Assembly (NCBI RefSeq): GCF_038002225.1
Contig: NZ_JBBOCA010000001.1
Span: 5,332,001-5,396,000, forward strand
Length of the DNA: 64,000 nucleotides
From: Paenibacillus sp. FSL R7-0204
GTDB taxonomy: Bacteria > Bacillota > Bacilli > Paenibacillales > Paenibacillaceae
Direction of reading: 5' to 3'
The position numbers were made by a program, and so were the translations under genes. Below the pieces are notes generated by a model. It saw only the letters and a list, made by a program, of their open reading frames with translations, was not told where the DNA came from and did not search any database. Positions 48,706 to 57,004 of the stretch are shown one piece after another (the stretch's first letter is position 1; every line of letters starts with the position of its first letter).

Positions 48706-50209
48706 CTCAACTTTCGCACCTGGAATATTGTCATAAACCGTTGAGGGCGTAAGAAGGATTCAATATATTGGTCTCTATTGACAAAAAACACCTTCTTGTT
48801 TGGTATCATGGAAGTGTCGAATCAACCATGCCAACAAGAAAGGTGCGTAACACTATGGTACAACAACATTCCCTGTCTGAACAGTCTCGCTTTTCCAAAC
48901 TTTTTGCTTCGCTCCACATCGGGAAAGCCTTACGGCACGCAGGCATTTCCAAATCCTTTGGTCTTTCGAGTCTAGCGGTTTTTCAAATCGTTTTCTCTTT
49001 GGTCTTCGAAGGAAAGAACTGGTTTCGACTTCTGGAAAGTGACCGTAGAGCAGATCTTCCCGGCAAAGATGTCATCTATCGATTTTTGAATCAAGCTTCT
49101 TTTGCGTGGCGGCGCTTTTTGCAAACCTTAAGTCTTCGCACCGTGCAGGGTTTCGAATCGCTTATTTCATCTACGCGTGTACGAGTGTTCATCATCGACG
49201 ATTCCGTTTTGAGCCGAAACCGGAGCAAAAAAGCAGAGTTACTGGCACGAGTCTTTGACCATTCCACGGGCAAATTTACCAAAGGTTACACCATGCTAAC
49301 CCTGGGCTGGTCGGACGGTTTTAGCTTCGCTCCGCTTGACTTTGCCATGCTGTCTTCAGCTAAACTGGCCAATCGGTTGTGCGAAATGGCTTCGAATCTC
49401 TCGAAACGCAGCAACGGGTACAAACGTCGAATGGAGGCCTTTTCTCGGAAGCCGGATGCCGTTGTTGCCTTGCTGGAACGGGCTTTACGTGCAGGATTCA
49501 CCGCCGATTACGTACTCATGGATAGCTGGTTTACGCAAGCTCCACTGCTTCGTCAGCTCACAGGCAAAGGCCTCGCTGTGATTGGTATGGTCAAGGAAAT
49601 GAAACAGCGCTATCTGGTTCAAGGCAAGCGAATGACGCTAAGTGAAGTTTTTCAAAGCCTTCCGAAGTCCAATTCAAAAGACATCAAAGGCTCCGTCATC
49701 GTACACACGACCTGTGATCTGCCCGTGAAGCTTGTTTTTGTCCGTAACCGGAATAAAAAACGGGAATGGCTGGCGATTTTAAGTACAGACGTAACGCTGG
49801 ATGCTGCTGAAATTGTACGAATCTACGGTATGCGCTGGAGTATAGAGACTTTTTTCAAAGTCACCAAAAGCTATTTGAAACTGGGTACCGAATTTCAAGG
49901 CCGTTCCTTCGACCAATTGATCAGTCACACAACGATTGTGTTCAGCCGTTATTTGGCAATGGAATACGAACGGCGTCAATCGAGTGATGACCGGACACTG
50001 GGAGGACTCTTTTTCCTCTTTGCAGATGAAGTTCGCGATCTGGACTTCCAGACCGCGCTTCAGCAACTCATGAGTTTATTTCTCGAAATGTCAGAGGCCA
50101 AAACCAAGAAGAACAAAACAGCTGTTTTTTGTCAACTACAAGATTGGATCTCTAGTTTACCCAGCTATATCAAGGGTTTGTTTGGAGATTTGTGCTGCGA
50201 AAGTTGAGT
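48706..50209 (+). mobile_element. IS4-family insertion sequence, 1504 bp
   Basis: Terminal inverted repeats CTCAACTTTCGCA (48706-48718) and TGCGAAAGTTGAG (50197-50209) are perfect over 13 bases. Both sides carry the 7-base duplication TTACTTA (48699-48705 and 50210-50216). One transposase gene fills the element. The interrupted reading frame is restored exactly by removing it, so the insertion is recent and clean. Confidence 0.92.
48855..50207 (+). CDS. IS4-family transposase
   Basis: A 450-residue DDE transposase from ATG 48855 behind AAAGGTG; the frame is open to 48768. The first Asp is in VFIIDDSVLSRNRS, the second in YVLMDSWFTQAPLL, and the Glu in RWSIETFFKVTKSYLKLG, the Y-(2)-R-(3)-E-(6)-K signature of IS4 elements (YGMRWSIETFFKVTK). 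It ends two bases before the right inverted repeat ends, so the repeat codes for its last residues. The gene looks intact and could be active. Base use differs from the AT-rich host element. Confidence 0.95.
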   Translation: MVQQHSLSEQSRFSKLFASLHIGKALRHAGISKSFGLSSLAVFQIVFSLVFEGKNWFRLLESDRRADLPGKDVIYRFLNQASFAWRRFLQTLSLRTVQGFESLISSTRVRVFIIDDSVLSRNRSKKAELLARVFDHSTGKFTKGYTMLTLGWSDGFSFAPLDFAMLSSAKLANRLCEMASNLSKRSNGYKRRMEAFSRKPDAVVALLERALRAGFTADYVLMDSWFTQAPLLRQLTGKGLAVIGMVKEMKQRYLVQGKRMTLSEVFQSLPKSNSKDIKGSVIVHTTCDLPVKLVFVRNRNKKREWLAILSTDVTLDAAEIVRIYGMRWSIETFFKVTKSYLKLGTEFQGRSFDQLISHTTIVFSRYLAMEYERRQSSDDRTLGGLFFLFADEVRDLDFQTALQQLMSLFLEMSEAKTKKNKTAVFCQLQDWISSLPSYIKGLFGDLCCES

Positions 50210-50360
50210 TACTTATTGTTCAACAAAAATTAAAAGTAGCACAGCCTCAATTAAGAAAAAACGTATTAAAACAAGTGAGTACATTCTTGCTTTTGAGAGA
50301 TGCATCTCCAAAATAACTAAACAAAATTATCAAATCTCTGATCAAGAACTTAAGGAAATA

Positions 50361-51770
50361 ATGGTCGGAGATAAAATCACTGCTGGACAAAAAGAGCTCG
50401 TCTCTGATTTTATAAAATACTGTGACAGCTTGAATAATATAACACGTACAACGAATATTGCCGTCAGTCGGTTATCCTCCAAAACAAATTCTAAGGAGGA
50501 TTCAATATATACTCCTGAAATATATCTCGCATACATAAATGAGATCATGAATATTGAGAGGCTAACACCGTTAGCTATACGCGTTCAATCAATAGCAAAC
50601 ACTTGGCTATACATAATAATGCATCTGTCAGATCTTTGGAGATCATCAAGTATCATTGATGACCTTCCTATAATTGAAATTGAAGAAATTAATATAACTT
50701 CATTTTCATGGTTTAAGAACAATACATTGTCTATAGACCAAGCTCAAATCATTGTAAATCAAGTTCAATTAAAGGTGAAAAACTCAATTGCAAGTAAAAA
50801 CAAGGCTGTTTTATACTTCCATGTTATCCCTGAGCTGGCTGTTCCGTTTGCAACTGCGGCCGTATTATGTGAACTACATCGACGGCAGAAAGAACAAAAG
50901 CTTCTGCTACATACCCTAAGATCAGGTTTAGTTAAAAAAGTACGTGATAAATTTTTTTCAAGACATGATCTCTCCAATTCTTTTCAATCAATAAAAATGA
51001 ATCGTAGCACATCAACCTACTTATTTTATTCGGTATTGGAGGAGGATGGACCAGATTCAGATATAGCACTTGAACTCACAAGCATGTTACGGTCACATAA
51101 AAAACTAACCTCTACAGAAATATATCTAAACAATACTAACAAAGATGGGTCTATTAATAGAGTTTCGATTAATGTTTTCAGACGCGGTCATTTTGGATGG
51201 TTATTCAATTACATTGTATCAATGGCTTCGGAAACATCTCCTACATCACATCGGTTGGAGCAGAAAACTTTGCAAATTGAAGAATTGCGAAGAAGGCTTA
51301 AACCCTATGAAATTGAAGCATGGGGTAAATTTATAACTGAAAAAAAAGAAAGAGACAGATCAGTTATTGCCGAATTATCTGCCATGCCACAAGAATATTT
51401 CAAACAGTTAGTAAAAAAGATTTTACTTGGTAAAATGCCGTCACGACAAGAGAATGGGCAGTGCCTTGTACATCCAAAGTGTAGTTTTACAAATAAACTT
51501 AAATGTATGGATTGCAAATATTTTATCCCTCAGTCCTATATGCTAATTGAAGCAGTGGAAGAACTCAAACGTATCTCTCTTTCACTAGAAAACTCAAAGT
51601 ATGATGCAATTCGAGAACGAGATTCTAAATTATTCTTGTACATTTTCATCTTATTTAATGAGGCATACCAAGCGTTGGGTAAAGAATATGTGGATTCGTT
51701 TCTCGCGAAAGAAGAATTTACAAGAATAGTTAAAAAAACATCCGAGTTTCTCAAGCTACCTGTACAATAA
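50361..51770 (+). CDS. Element protein with zinc-knuckle C-terminus, possible degenerate recombinase
   Basis: A 469-residue protein. ATG 50361 has AAGGA only four bases away; the frame is open back to a TTG at 50217, which would overlap the helix-turn-helix gene by 100 bases. The family is not certain. Near residue 235, MLRSHKKLTSTEIYLN recalls the last box of tyrosine recombinases, but the Arg and HxxR boxes are not evident. The C-terminal cluster CLVHPKC and CMDCKY resembles that in the next recombinase (GYCG, CAEDCRYCSF), pointing to a shared zinc-binding module. It is 20 bases before the next gene and likely works with the recombinases. Confidence 0.7.
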   Translation: MVGDKITAGQKELVSDFIKYCDSLNNITRTTNIAVSRLSSKTNSKEDSIYTPEIYLAYINEIMNIERLTPLAIRVQSIANTWLYIIMHLSDLWRSSSIIDDLPIIEIEEINITSFSWFKNNTLSIDQAQIIVNQVQLKVKNSIASKNKAVLYFHVIPELAVPFATAAVLCELHRRQKEQKLLLHTLRSGLVKKVRDKFFSRHDLSNSFQSIKMNRSTSTYLFYSVLEEDGPDSDIALELTSMLRSHKKLTSTEIYLNNTNKDGSINRVSINVFRRGHFGWLFNYIVSMASETSPTSHRLEQKTLQIEELRRRLKPYEIEAWGKFITEKKERDRSVIAELSAMPQEYFKQLVKKILLGKMPSRQENGQCLVHPKCSFTNKLKCMDCKYFIPQSYMLIEAVEELKRISLSLENSKYDAIRERDSKLFLYIFILFNEAYQALGKEYVDSFLAKEEFTRIVKKTSEFLKLPVQ

Positions 51771-51790
51771 AAAGATTAGAGGTGAATAAA

Positions 51791-53434
51791 TTGAAAATCC
51801 GCAACAAAATTGACTCAAGCGGAGTTACAACTGTACATGTTGAAAGAAAAATCATTTATAGCCCAGAATATCTGGATGAGATGAAATCAGCCTTTGAAAC
51901 GTTTAAAATCTTGAATATATTGATTGCAGAATCTTTTGAAGCATTAGAATGGGGATATGTCACCCCTATTTATAATAATCCATATCGTATTATTTTTGAT
52001 TTAGAGGTTTATAAAGAACTGAATTTAGTGTTACGCATATATGCCATTGCGAGAATCATAAACAAAATATCGCCTGCAACTGTTGCTCTGGAACAACGTT
52101 ATTTAAAACGTATCATTATGAAGACGAATGGATTTAAGAATTCCGAACCACTGAAAGCGATTTTAAATTCAGTTTCTAAACCAGAAGCCTCAAGAATCGC
52201 AAGATCCTTGAAAGTATTCCTTAGCTTTTATCCTCTTAGTGATAATCAACATCAGTATAATGAAATAATTGAAAGTACTCCAAGTTACTCACACGAAAAT
52301 CGTTCACTCCCTGACTTTCAAGATGTCTTGTTTTTTGATAATTGCATTGATGATTATTTCTTCAACTCTGACAATATAGACACAAGAAGATACCTCCCCA
52401 TTTTACTATGGTGGAGATTAACGAACACCCTACCGATGAGAATCAGTGCATTCTTATTACTTGATTTTGATTGCATCAAAAAAACTGAGGATAATTTATA
52501 CTGGCTCAAAACAAAACGAATTAAAGAAGAGATGATTAGTTTAGAATCAGTAGAAGGTGATGAAATTCAGGGGTACCCTGACGAAACATATCAAATTGAT
52601 GCAAGAACATACAACTTAATACTTGATTTCAAAAACTTAATTTCATTTCTAAACATTGAATCTAAATATCTGTTTTCCATTGAATTTTACCTAAAGATAG
52701 TAAAACCGAATTCAAGAGTTAATCCAGAAAAGGCGCCTCGAATGGATCGTTCTTTCTTTAATCCTTTACTTCAGAAATTTCAAACAGAAATTATAAAAGA
52801 ACGATATGGTCATGAATATAATACAGCATTAAGACCTGGAGATACTCGACATTTGGCAATCATTAATCTCTTTCTTCAAGGCTTTAATCCCCTTTCCATC
52901 GCCCGTATGGCGGGTCATAAGAGCATAATGGCACAGGAAGGCTATTATAATCATGCTCAGCATTATACAGATTCTTTTATTTACCATTTAGCTTCGAAGA
53001 AGTTTGAAGATCACTTGAAACAAAAAAGTGGCCATGGAATCATTGGAAATGCAAGAACTGCTTATGATAAGGGTAGAGTTGTCTCGGAAATGTCAGTTGT
53101 CGATTTAAAACAAGTGGACTATGGATATTGCGGCGATAATTCGGATCAGTTCCCCAATAACTGCGCAGAAGATTGCCGTTATTGTAGTTTCTATATTTTC
53201 AAACCTAATTTAGATGACTTTGAAAAAGGTACAGAGTGGCTTTCAAGTTATTCCCGAAATTTAGGATCACTCGTTGAAAGAACACTTAAAGAAATATTTC
53301 AAATAGGAAAACAGGTAAACAAAATAAATCAGGTTAAAGTGGATCAAACGCTTACAGCTAAAGCTACTTACCTTTCCGCCTTAATGGAACACAAAGCAAC
53401 TGTTGATGCAAAATCTTTGGAAGCAGAATGGTGA
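51791..53434 (+). CDS. Tyrosine recombinase, TnpB-like
   Basis: A 547-residue recombinase. TTG 51791 lies six bases after AGAGGTGA; GTG 51782 is the alternative. The catalytic domain has Arg in NTLPMRISAFLLLD, then ALRPGDTRHLAIINLF, where the first His of the usual HxxR box appears replaced by Gly, then ARMAGHKSIMAQEGYYNHAQ with the Tyr nucleophile. A cysteine cluster follows (YGYCG, NCAEDCRYCSFYIF) and a helical tail. Long C-terminal extensions after the Tyr occur in TnpB of Tn554. It is 9 bases before the TnpC-like gene. Confidence 0.85.
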   Translation: MKIRNKIDSSGVTTVHVERKIIYSPEYLDEMKSAFETFKILNILIAESFEALEWGYVTPIYNNPYRIIFDLEVYKELNLVLRIYAIARIINKISPATVALEQRYLKRIIMKTNGFKNSEPLKAILNSVSKPEASRIARSLKVFLSFYPLSDNQHQYNEIIESTPSYSHENRSLPDFQDVLFFDNCIDDYFFNSDNIDTRRYLPILLWWRLTNTLPMRISAFLLLDFDCIKKTEDNLYWLKTKRIKEEMISLESVEGDEIQGYPDETYQIDARTYNLILDFKNLISFLNIESKYLFSIEFYLKIVKPNSRVNPEKAPRMDRSFFNPLLQKFQTEIIKERYGHEYNTALRPGDTRHLAIINLFLQGFNPLSIARMAGHKSIMAQEGYYNHAQHYTDSFIYHLASKKFEDHLKQKSGHGIIGNARTAYDKGRVVSEMSVVDLKQVDYGYCGDNSDQFPNNCAEDCRYCSFYIFKPNLDDFEKGTEWLSSYSRNLGSLVERTLKEIFQIGKQVNKINQVKVDQTLTAKATYLSALMEHKATVDAKSLEAEW

Positions 53435-53443
53435 TGATAATCA

Positions 53444-54154
53444 ATGGATAGTCAAATTAAAACAACTCAAAAGAACAAAAGAAGACGTGGACGTACAGAA
53501 GAGTACCCTGTAGAAATGTTGAAACAATTAGCATTAGAGGTCAAAGAAAAATCGAACGGGGCAAAACTCACAAATTTAAAATTAGAGAAAGAAACAGGGA
53601 TTGGGCGAAATACGTGGAGTCGAAAATTATCTGACTTTATTGATGAACTAAATAGCCCTGTTATGGGTTACAGGAAACTAAATAATGAAGATGATGTTTA
53701 TTTACCAAGTATAGCAAGTATAATCGAGGCGTATGGCGATAATAAAAGCGAACTCATGAATAAACTGATGGACGTTGAACAATTATATCAAAAGCTTTAC
53801 GGAGATCTAGTTGAACGGGAACGCGAAGTGAAAGATTATCAAAAATTAAAAGAAGAGGTTACAAAACTACGCTTGGATGTCCAAAAATACAAAAAACAAG
53901 CTTTCCATTATGAAGCCCTTTACAAACAGTTTGTTCTCTCAAGCACTTTCGAACATCTACGTAATGAACAAGGAATCTCAGAGAATGTTATTGCGTTTGA
54001 GAAAAATGTCCCTGAGAACACAAAACTAAAAAATTTAAAATCGTTCTTCCCAAATAATAATGAGCTTTCTCTGCCCAATGTAAATTCCGAAAAAGGCAAT
54101 GCAAATTTAGATTTCTTAAAAAATATCGCTCCAGATTTACTGGATGACGAATAA
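53444..54154 (+). CDS. TnpC-like coiled-coil DNA-binding protein
   Basis: A 236-residue protein. The N-terminus is strongly basic (KTTQKNKRRRGRTEEYPVEM) and is followed by a helical region with a likely helix-turn-helix (LTNLKLEKETGIGRNTWSRKL). Residues about 105-165 form a coiled coil (LVEREREVKDYQKLKEEVTK onward). Position after two recombinases and this build match TnpC of Tn554, an accessory protein affecting transposition frequency and orientation; sequence identity was not tested. The last 60 residues are Asn-rich and probably flexible. Confidence 0.65.
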   Translation: MDSQIKTTQKNKRRRGRTEEYPVEMLKQLALEVKEKSNGAKLTNLKLEKETGIGRNTWSRKLSDFIDELNSPVMGYRKLNNEDDVYLPSIASIIEAYGDNKSELMNKLMDVEQLYQKLYGDLVEREREVKDYQKLKEEVTKLRLDVQKYKKQAFHYEALYKQFVLSSTFEHLRNEQGISENVIAFEKNVPENTKLKNLKSFFPNNNELSLPNVNSEKGNANLDFLKNIAPDLLDDE

Positions 54155-54171
54155 AAAGGATTGATATTCTT

Positions 54172-55311
54172 ATGAAAAACGGAAAATTCACCAGCACTAT
54201 CTTACAAATGCAATACGTTCCGAGATGGAGTGAATATGCTCCACGATTTAAGGATAATGCAGCAAGCCATAGTTTTCGATGCGCTGCTATCGCAATATTA
54301 ATCGGAATTATCGAGGAAAAAGTATTTAATAATCCCGTGGACAAACTATCGCTTGTTGCAAGAGCACTGCTTCATGATCTAAATGAAACTGTAACCTCGT
54401 CCATAAAACATGTTACAAAGAAGGACCCTTTGGTTGAGGCACATATCAAATCTTTGGAAAAAGAAGTCAGCCAAGATATCGTTTCTTATCTGTCAAAATC
54501 TTTACGCCCATATTTTCATGATTTTATTGTCAACGCAGAGGATGATTCATATTTGGGACAACTTGTAAACGCTATTGACGAATTTGACGCCATGTTGTTC
54601 TGTCACCGAGAGGATATTTCTGATAACAGCCCATACTTCCATGAACAATTCATCTATTTCCACAAAAAAATTCACCAATCTCGCCTGCAATCCATTAAAT
54701 GGTTGGTTGAAGGATTTGATAAGCGTGAAGGCTTGTATGAATTTATTGGCTATATCCTAAATCTTGATACCGTCGAACGTTGGAACGGAAACTTTAATTT
54801 AATCCCTGACAACGATGCAACTCACTCTTTTCGCGTAGCAGCACTTTCGTTATTTAACGGATTGCTCGAACAAGAACGATTTGGGAAAACGGAAATTGAT
54901 GTATACAGTTTGGTTTGCAAATCAATTTTGCATGATCTTGTCGAAGTAATTAGCGGTGACGTAATTTCAAAAATTAAAAAATACACTGAAGATATCAAAA
55001 GATCTTTTGAGTTATACGAGAAGGAAGTCGCAAGTTCCATGGTGAAAAAGCTTCCTCCACTTTTTCACGAAGCAATACATGAATTCATGGTGGAGTGCAA
55101 AAACGATACTTATGAGGGAGAACTTGTGGATATTGCTGACAAGATTGATGCATTGATCAAATCCAACTTAGAAATGCGCAATAATCCACACTATGCTAGC
55201 ACTTATTTTGAGCAATTAACAAGTATTCAACATCGTTTTGAAAATCCTTGCGTTATCTTCTTCCTCGCATATATTCTGCATGATCTGACTTACTCAAGTT
55301 TTATTCGGTAA
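54172..55311 (+). CDS. Tandem YfbR-like HD phosphohydrolase, element cargo
   Basis: A 379-residue protein made of two homologous HD domains. Domain 1 (1-185): LQMQYVPRWSEYAP, NAASHSFRCAAIAI, ALLHDLNETV near residue 66, LVNAIDEFDAML. Domain 2 (186-379): GYILNLDTVERWNG, NDATHSFRVAALSL, SILHDLVEVISGD near 252, LVDIADKIDALI. Each keeps the His, His-Asp and distal Asp that bind metal in the YfbR nucleotidase family. The disrupted host gene at the left edge has the same pattern (LQYIQRW, NVAQHSF, LFHDAT). It might hydrolyse nucleotide monophosphates or change nucleotide pools; whether it replaces the host enzyme or serves another purpose is unknown. Confidence 0.85.
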   Translation: MKNGKFTSTILQMQYVPRWSEYAPRFKDNAASHSFRCAAIAILIGIIEEKVFNNPVDKLSLVARALLHDLNETVTSSIKHVTKKDPLVEAHIKSLEKEVSQDIVSYLSKSLRPYFHDFIVNAEDDSYLGQLVNAIDEFDAMLFCHREDISDNSPYFHEQFIYFHKKIHQSRLQSIKWLVEGFDKREGLYEFIGYILNLDTVERWNGNFNLIPDNDATHSFRVAALSLFNGLLEQERFGKTEIDVYSLVCKSILHDLVEVISGDVISKIKKYTEDIKRSFELYEKEVASSMVKKLPPLFHEAIHEFMVECKNDTYEGELVDIADKIDALIKSNLEMRNNPHYASTYFEQLTSIQHRFENPCVIFFLAYILHDLTYSSFIR

Positions 55312-55321
55312 CGACACTTGC

Positions 55322-55355
55322 ATTTAAGGCCACTTCAAGTAAAGTGGCCTTAAAT
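55322..55355 (+). terminator. Strong hairpin after the tandem HD gene
   Basis: Fourteen-base perfect stem ATTTAAGGCCACTT / AAGTGGCCTTAAAT with a 6-base loop, 10 bases past the stop. No T-run beyond ACGAAATT, but the AT-rich arms suit termination. Confidence 0.75.
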
Positions 55356-56415
55356 ACGAAATTAAAAACTATAATCATTAAAAATACTCATTATGAAACG
55401 TCCTCTCCATTCAACCCAGATAAATAAATGTGATTTAGCACTGTCTTTGGACAAGATTCCCATCAAAATGAGGACAACGTGTTCCATCGCCCCATGGACT
55501 AGATAGACTTGTAATAACAATATTAAAAGCAAAAGCATAATTAAATCCTGTAAATATAATCATTTGCAATTTTTACTAATGCAATCAATTATCATTATTT
55601 CATCTAGAACTACTTATGTTCTTTGTTTTGATGTTAGTAATATTTGTACATGTACAATTAATTACAATTTGATGACTTTACTTATAGATACCTACGTTAA
55701 TATATACAAACACAATTCCACTTAATTATAATTAATTCGCCTATACCTCAATTCGAGCTAGATATCTATTTATACTATTGCATACAAAACTACTTGTATT
55801 TTTTATTGTGAAATTGTAATTACATCAGTAAACATATTATACATTTATTTACGACTTCACTTTTCTAATAATATTAAAATCAAATTCTCATGTGGTTTCA
55901 AATAATTCTTGATCTACTACTTAATTAGCTCTCTTAACTTAGGTTAAACTTAAATCAGAGTGTTGTATAGAAAAACCACTTATACCTATATATACGCTTA
56001 TCTATAAATCTGTTCTCACATGCATATATAAATCATTTTATGCTTTCACATCTGCAATTAATATTAGGTTTGCGTATACTGTTAGATACACGATTATCAA
56101 TAAAATCATTTCCACTTATATATCAGCTATTATTTAAATTACCCCCTATATAATTTATAGCAGATACAGTTATTTAATAGAGCACATAATCAGTCATGTC
56201 TATACTTATACATTAACTGTTACTCTTGTACTTGCACTTGCAGTTATAATTACAAGTATTTATGCTTACATATAACTATCACACTTAGCAAAACATTTTT
56301 GAATATACCTGACATAAACAAAGAAACACCCGTAAAAAATGAGTACTCCTAATAGATTAACCACTACTACAAAGTTTAAATTCAGTCCAATCTATCAAGT
56401 AATTGATTTACTAAT
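55356..56415. other. AT-rich gene-free tract
   Basis: About 1.06 kb with no open frame of 60 codons on either strand and a marked excess of short TATAC, CTTATA and ACATATA words. A TGCATATATAAATC near 56022 resembles the left-end motif TGCACATAAATC. It may be the right end region of the element, or decayed intergenic DNA. Confidence 0.5.
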
Positions 56416-56691
56416 TCAATTGAGGATTCCCCTAATATCTGATAATAAGTCATGCGGATCGTTACCACCGCCAAAAATATAGTAACAATTTTCAAGATAA
56501 CTGTTCTGCACTGTAATGAGAAATTCGTTTGAATTGTTAGATTTCCACAGTCGTATCGTTTTCACTAACGATTCAGAATGACGGTATGTTTCATTAACGA
56601 GAAACTCTGTATGGGCTACAACGCTCTCGACCCAGGTTTTCCTAGTAAATAAAGAGCGTTTATTCGAAAGTCTAGATAAGCAATCAACCTG
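56416..56691 (-). pseudogene. Coding-like fragment without a start
   Basis: A 91-codon open stretch on the minus strand reads like protein (NKRSLFTRKTWVESVVAHTE, FLVNETYRHSES, then YYIFGGGNDPHDLLSDIRG) but has no ATG and only an internal GTG. A neighbouring frame (TENNRLIAYLDFRINALYL) may be the frameshifted upstream part. I do not recognise it; it may be the end of a decayed gene behind the small membrane protein. Confidence 0.3.
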
Positions 56692-56707
56692 TTATTTTCA
56701 GTTGTAA

Positions 56708-56986
56708 TCAGTGCATGAATGCATTGATAAAATCCCCAATAATCCGAGGGATTCCACCGTACTCCTTCAACTGTTGGTATGAGAAATATAAAAAGTACAA
56801 CACGACAAAAAACAAGGCTATGCGAACCCATTTCGGTAATAATTCATTGAACACCCAGAGCGCCCACTTCAGCATTCCCACAACAAGGGCTTTCATCAAC
56901 CCAGCAACTTCGTTTAAAATCGTCTTTGTGAGTTGTGTGGACTTTTTCTTAGCTAATTTGCTAGCTAAGTATTCTAATAACACCAT
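56708..56986 (-). CDS. Small membrane protein, third gene of AAA operon
   Basis: A 92-residue protein, ATG 56986 with GAGGAGCAAG upstream, 18 bases after the AAA gene. A basic N-terminal half (LEYLASKLAKKKSTQLTKT) is followed by one or two membrane segments (LKWALWVFNELL; WVRIALFFVVLYFLYFSYQQ). I do not recognise the family. Its place suggests a membrane partner of the double AAA+ protein. Confidence 0.65.
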   Translation of the reverse strand: MVLLEYLASKLAKKKSTQLTKTILNEVAGLMKALVVGMLKWALWVFNELLPKWVRIALFFVVLYFLYFSYQQLKEYGGIPRIIGDFINAFMH

Positions 56987-57004
56987 AGACTTGCTCCTCT
57001 CGAT

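Larger units (their letters stand above)
48002..50316 (+). pseudogene. Helix-turn-helix protein gene interrupted by an IS
   Basis: Left part 48002-48705 and right part 50217-50316 join in frame once the IS and one target copy are removed, giving a 267-residue protein (704 + 100 bases). ATG 48002 follows GGAGG. Two or three MerR/excisionase-like helix-turn-helix units are visible: ISLSELSRKWELSRNVLFPYV near the start, a second at 70-110, and LSIREVSMRLGINFGSVYKI near 155. Such proteins direct recombinases or regulate them. As it stands the gene encodes only a 244-residue product with eight or so IS-derived residues at its end. Confidence 0.8.
46554..55360 (+). mobile_element. Tn554-like multi-recombinase element (right end uncertain)
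   Basis: The left edge is set by the break in the YfbR-like gene at 46553/46554 and a sharp fall in GC. Genes run in one direction: tyrosine recombinase, helix-turn-helix protein (split by an IS), zinc-knuckle protein, second tyrosine recombinase, TnpC-like coiled-coil protein and a tandem HD protein. The set parallels tnpA-tnpB-tnpC of Tn554 but has two extra members. No terminal inverted repeat was seen, as in Tn554. The right end is placed at the last terminator but may include the AT-rich tract to 56.4 kb or extend past the window. Confidence 0.75.

Noticed and set aside
48002..51770. One long gene (helix-turn-helix plus the 469-residue protein) split by the IS
   Set aside because: After removing the IS and one target copy, the helix-turn-helix frame ends at TAA 50314-50316, and the downstream protein is in another phase.
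56616..56831. 71-codon minus-strand frame overlapping the small membrane protein
   Set aside because: It overlaps a better supported gene in another frame; only its downstream end may belong to the decayed fragment noted at 56416-56691.
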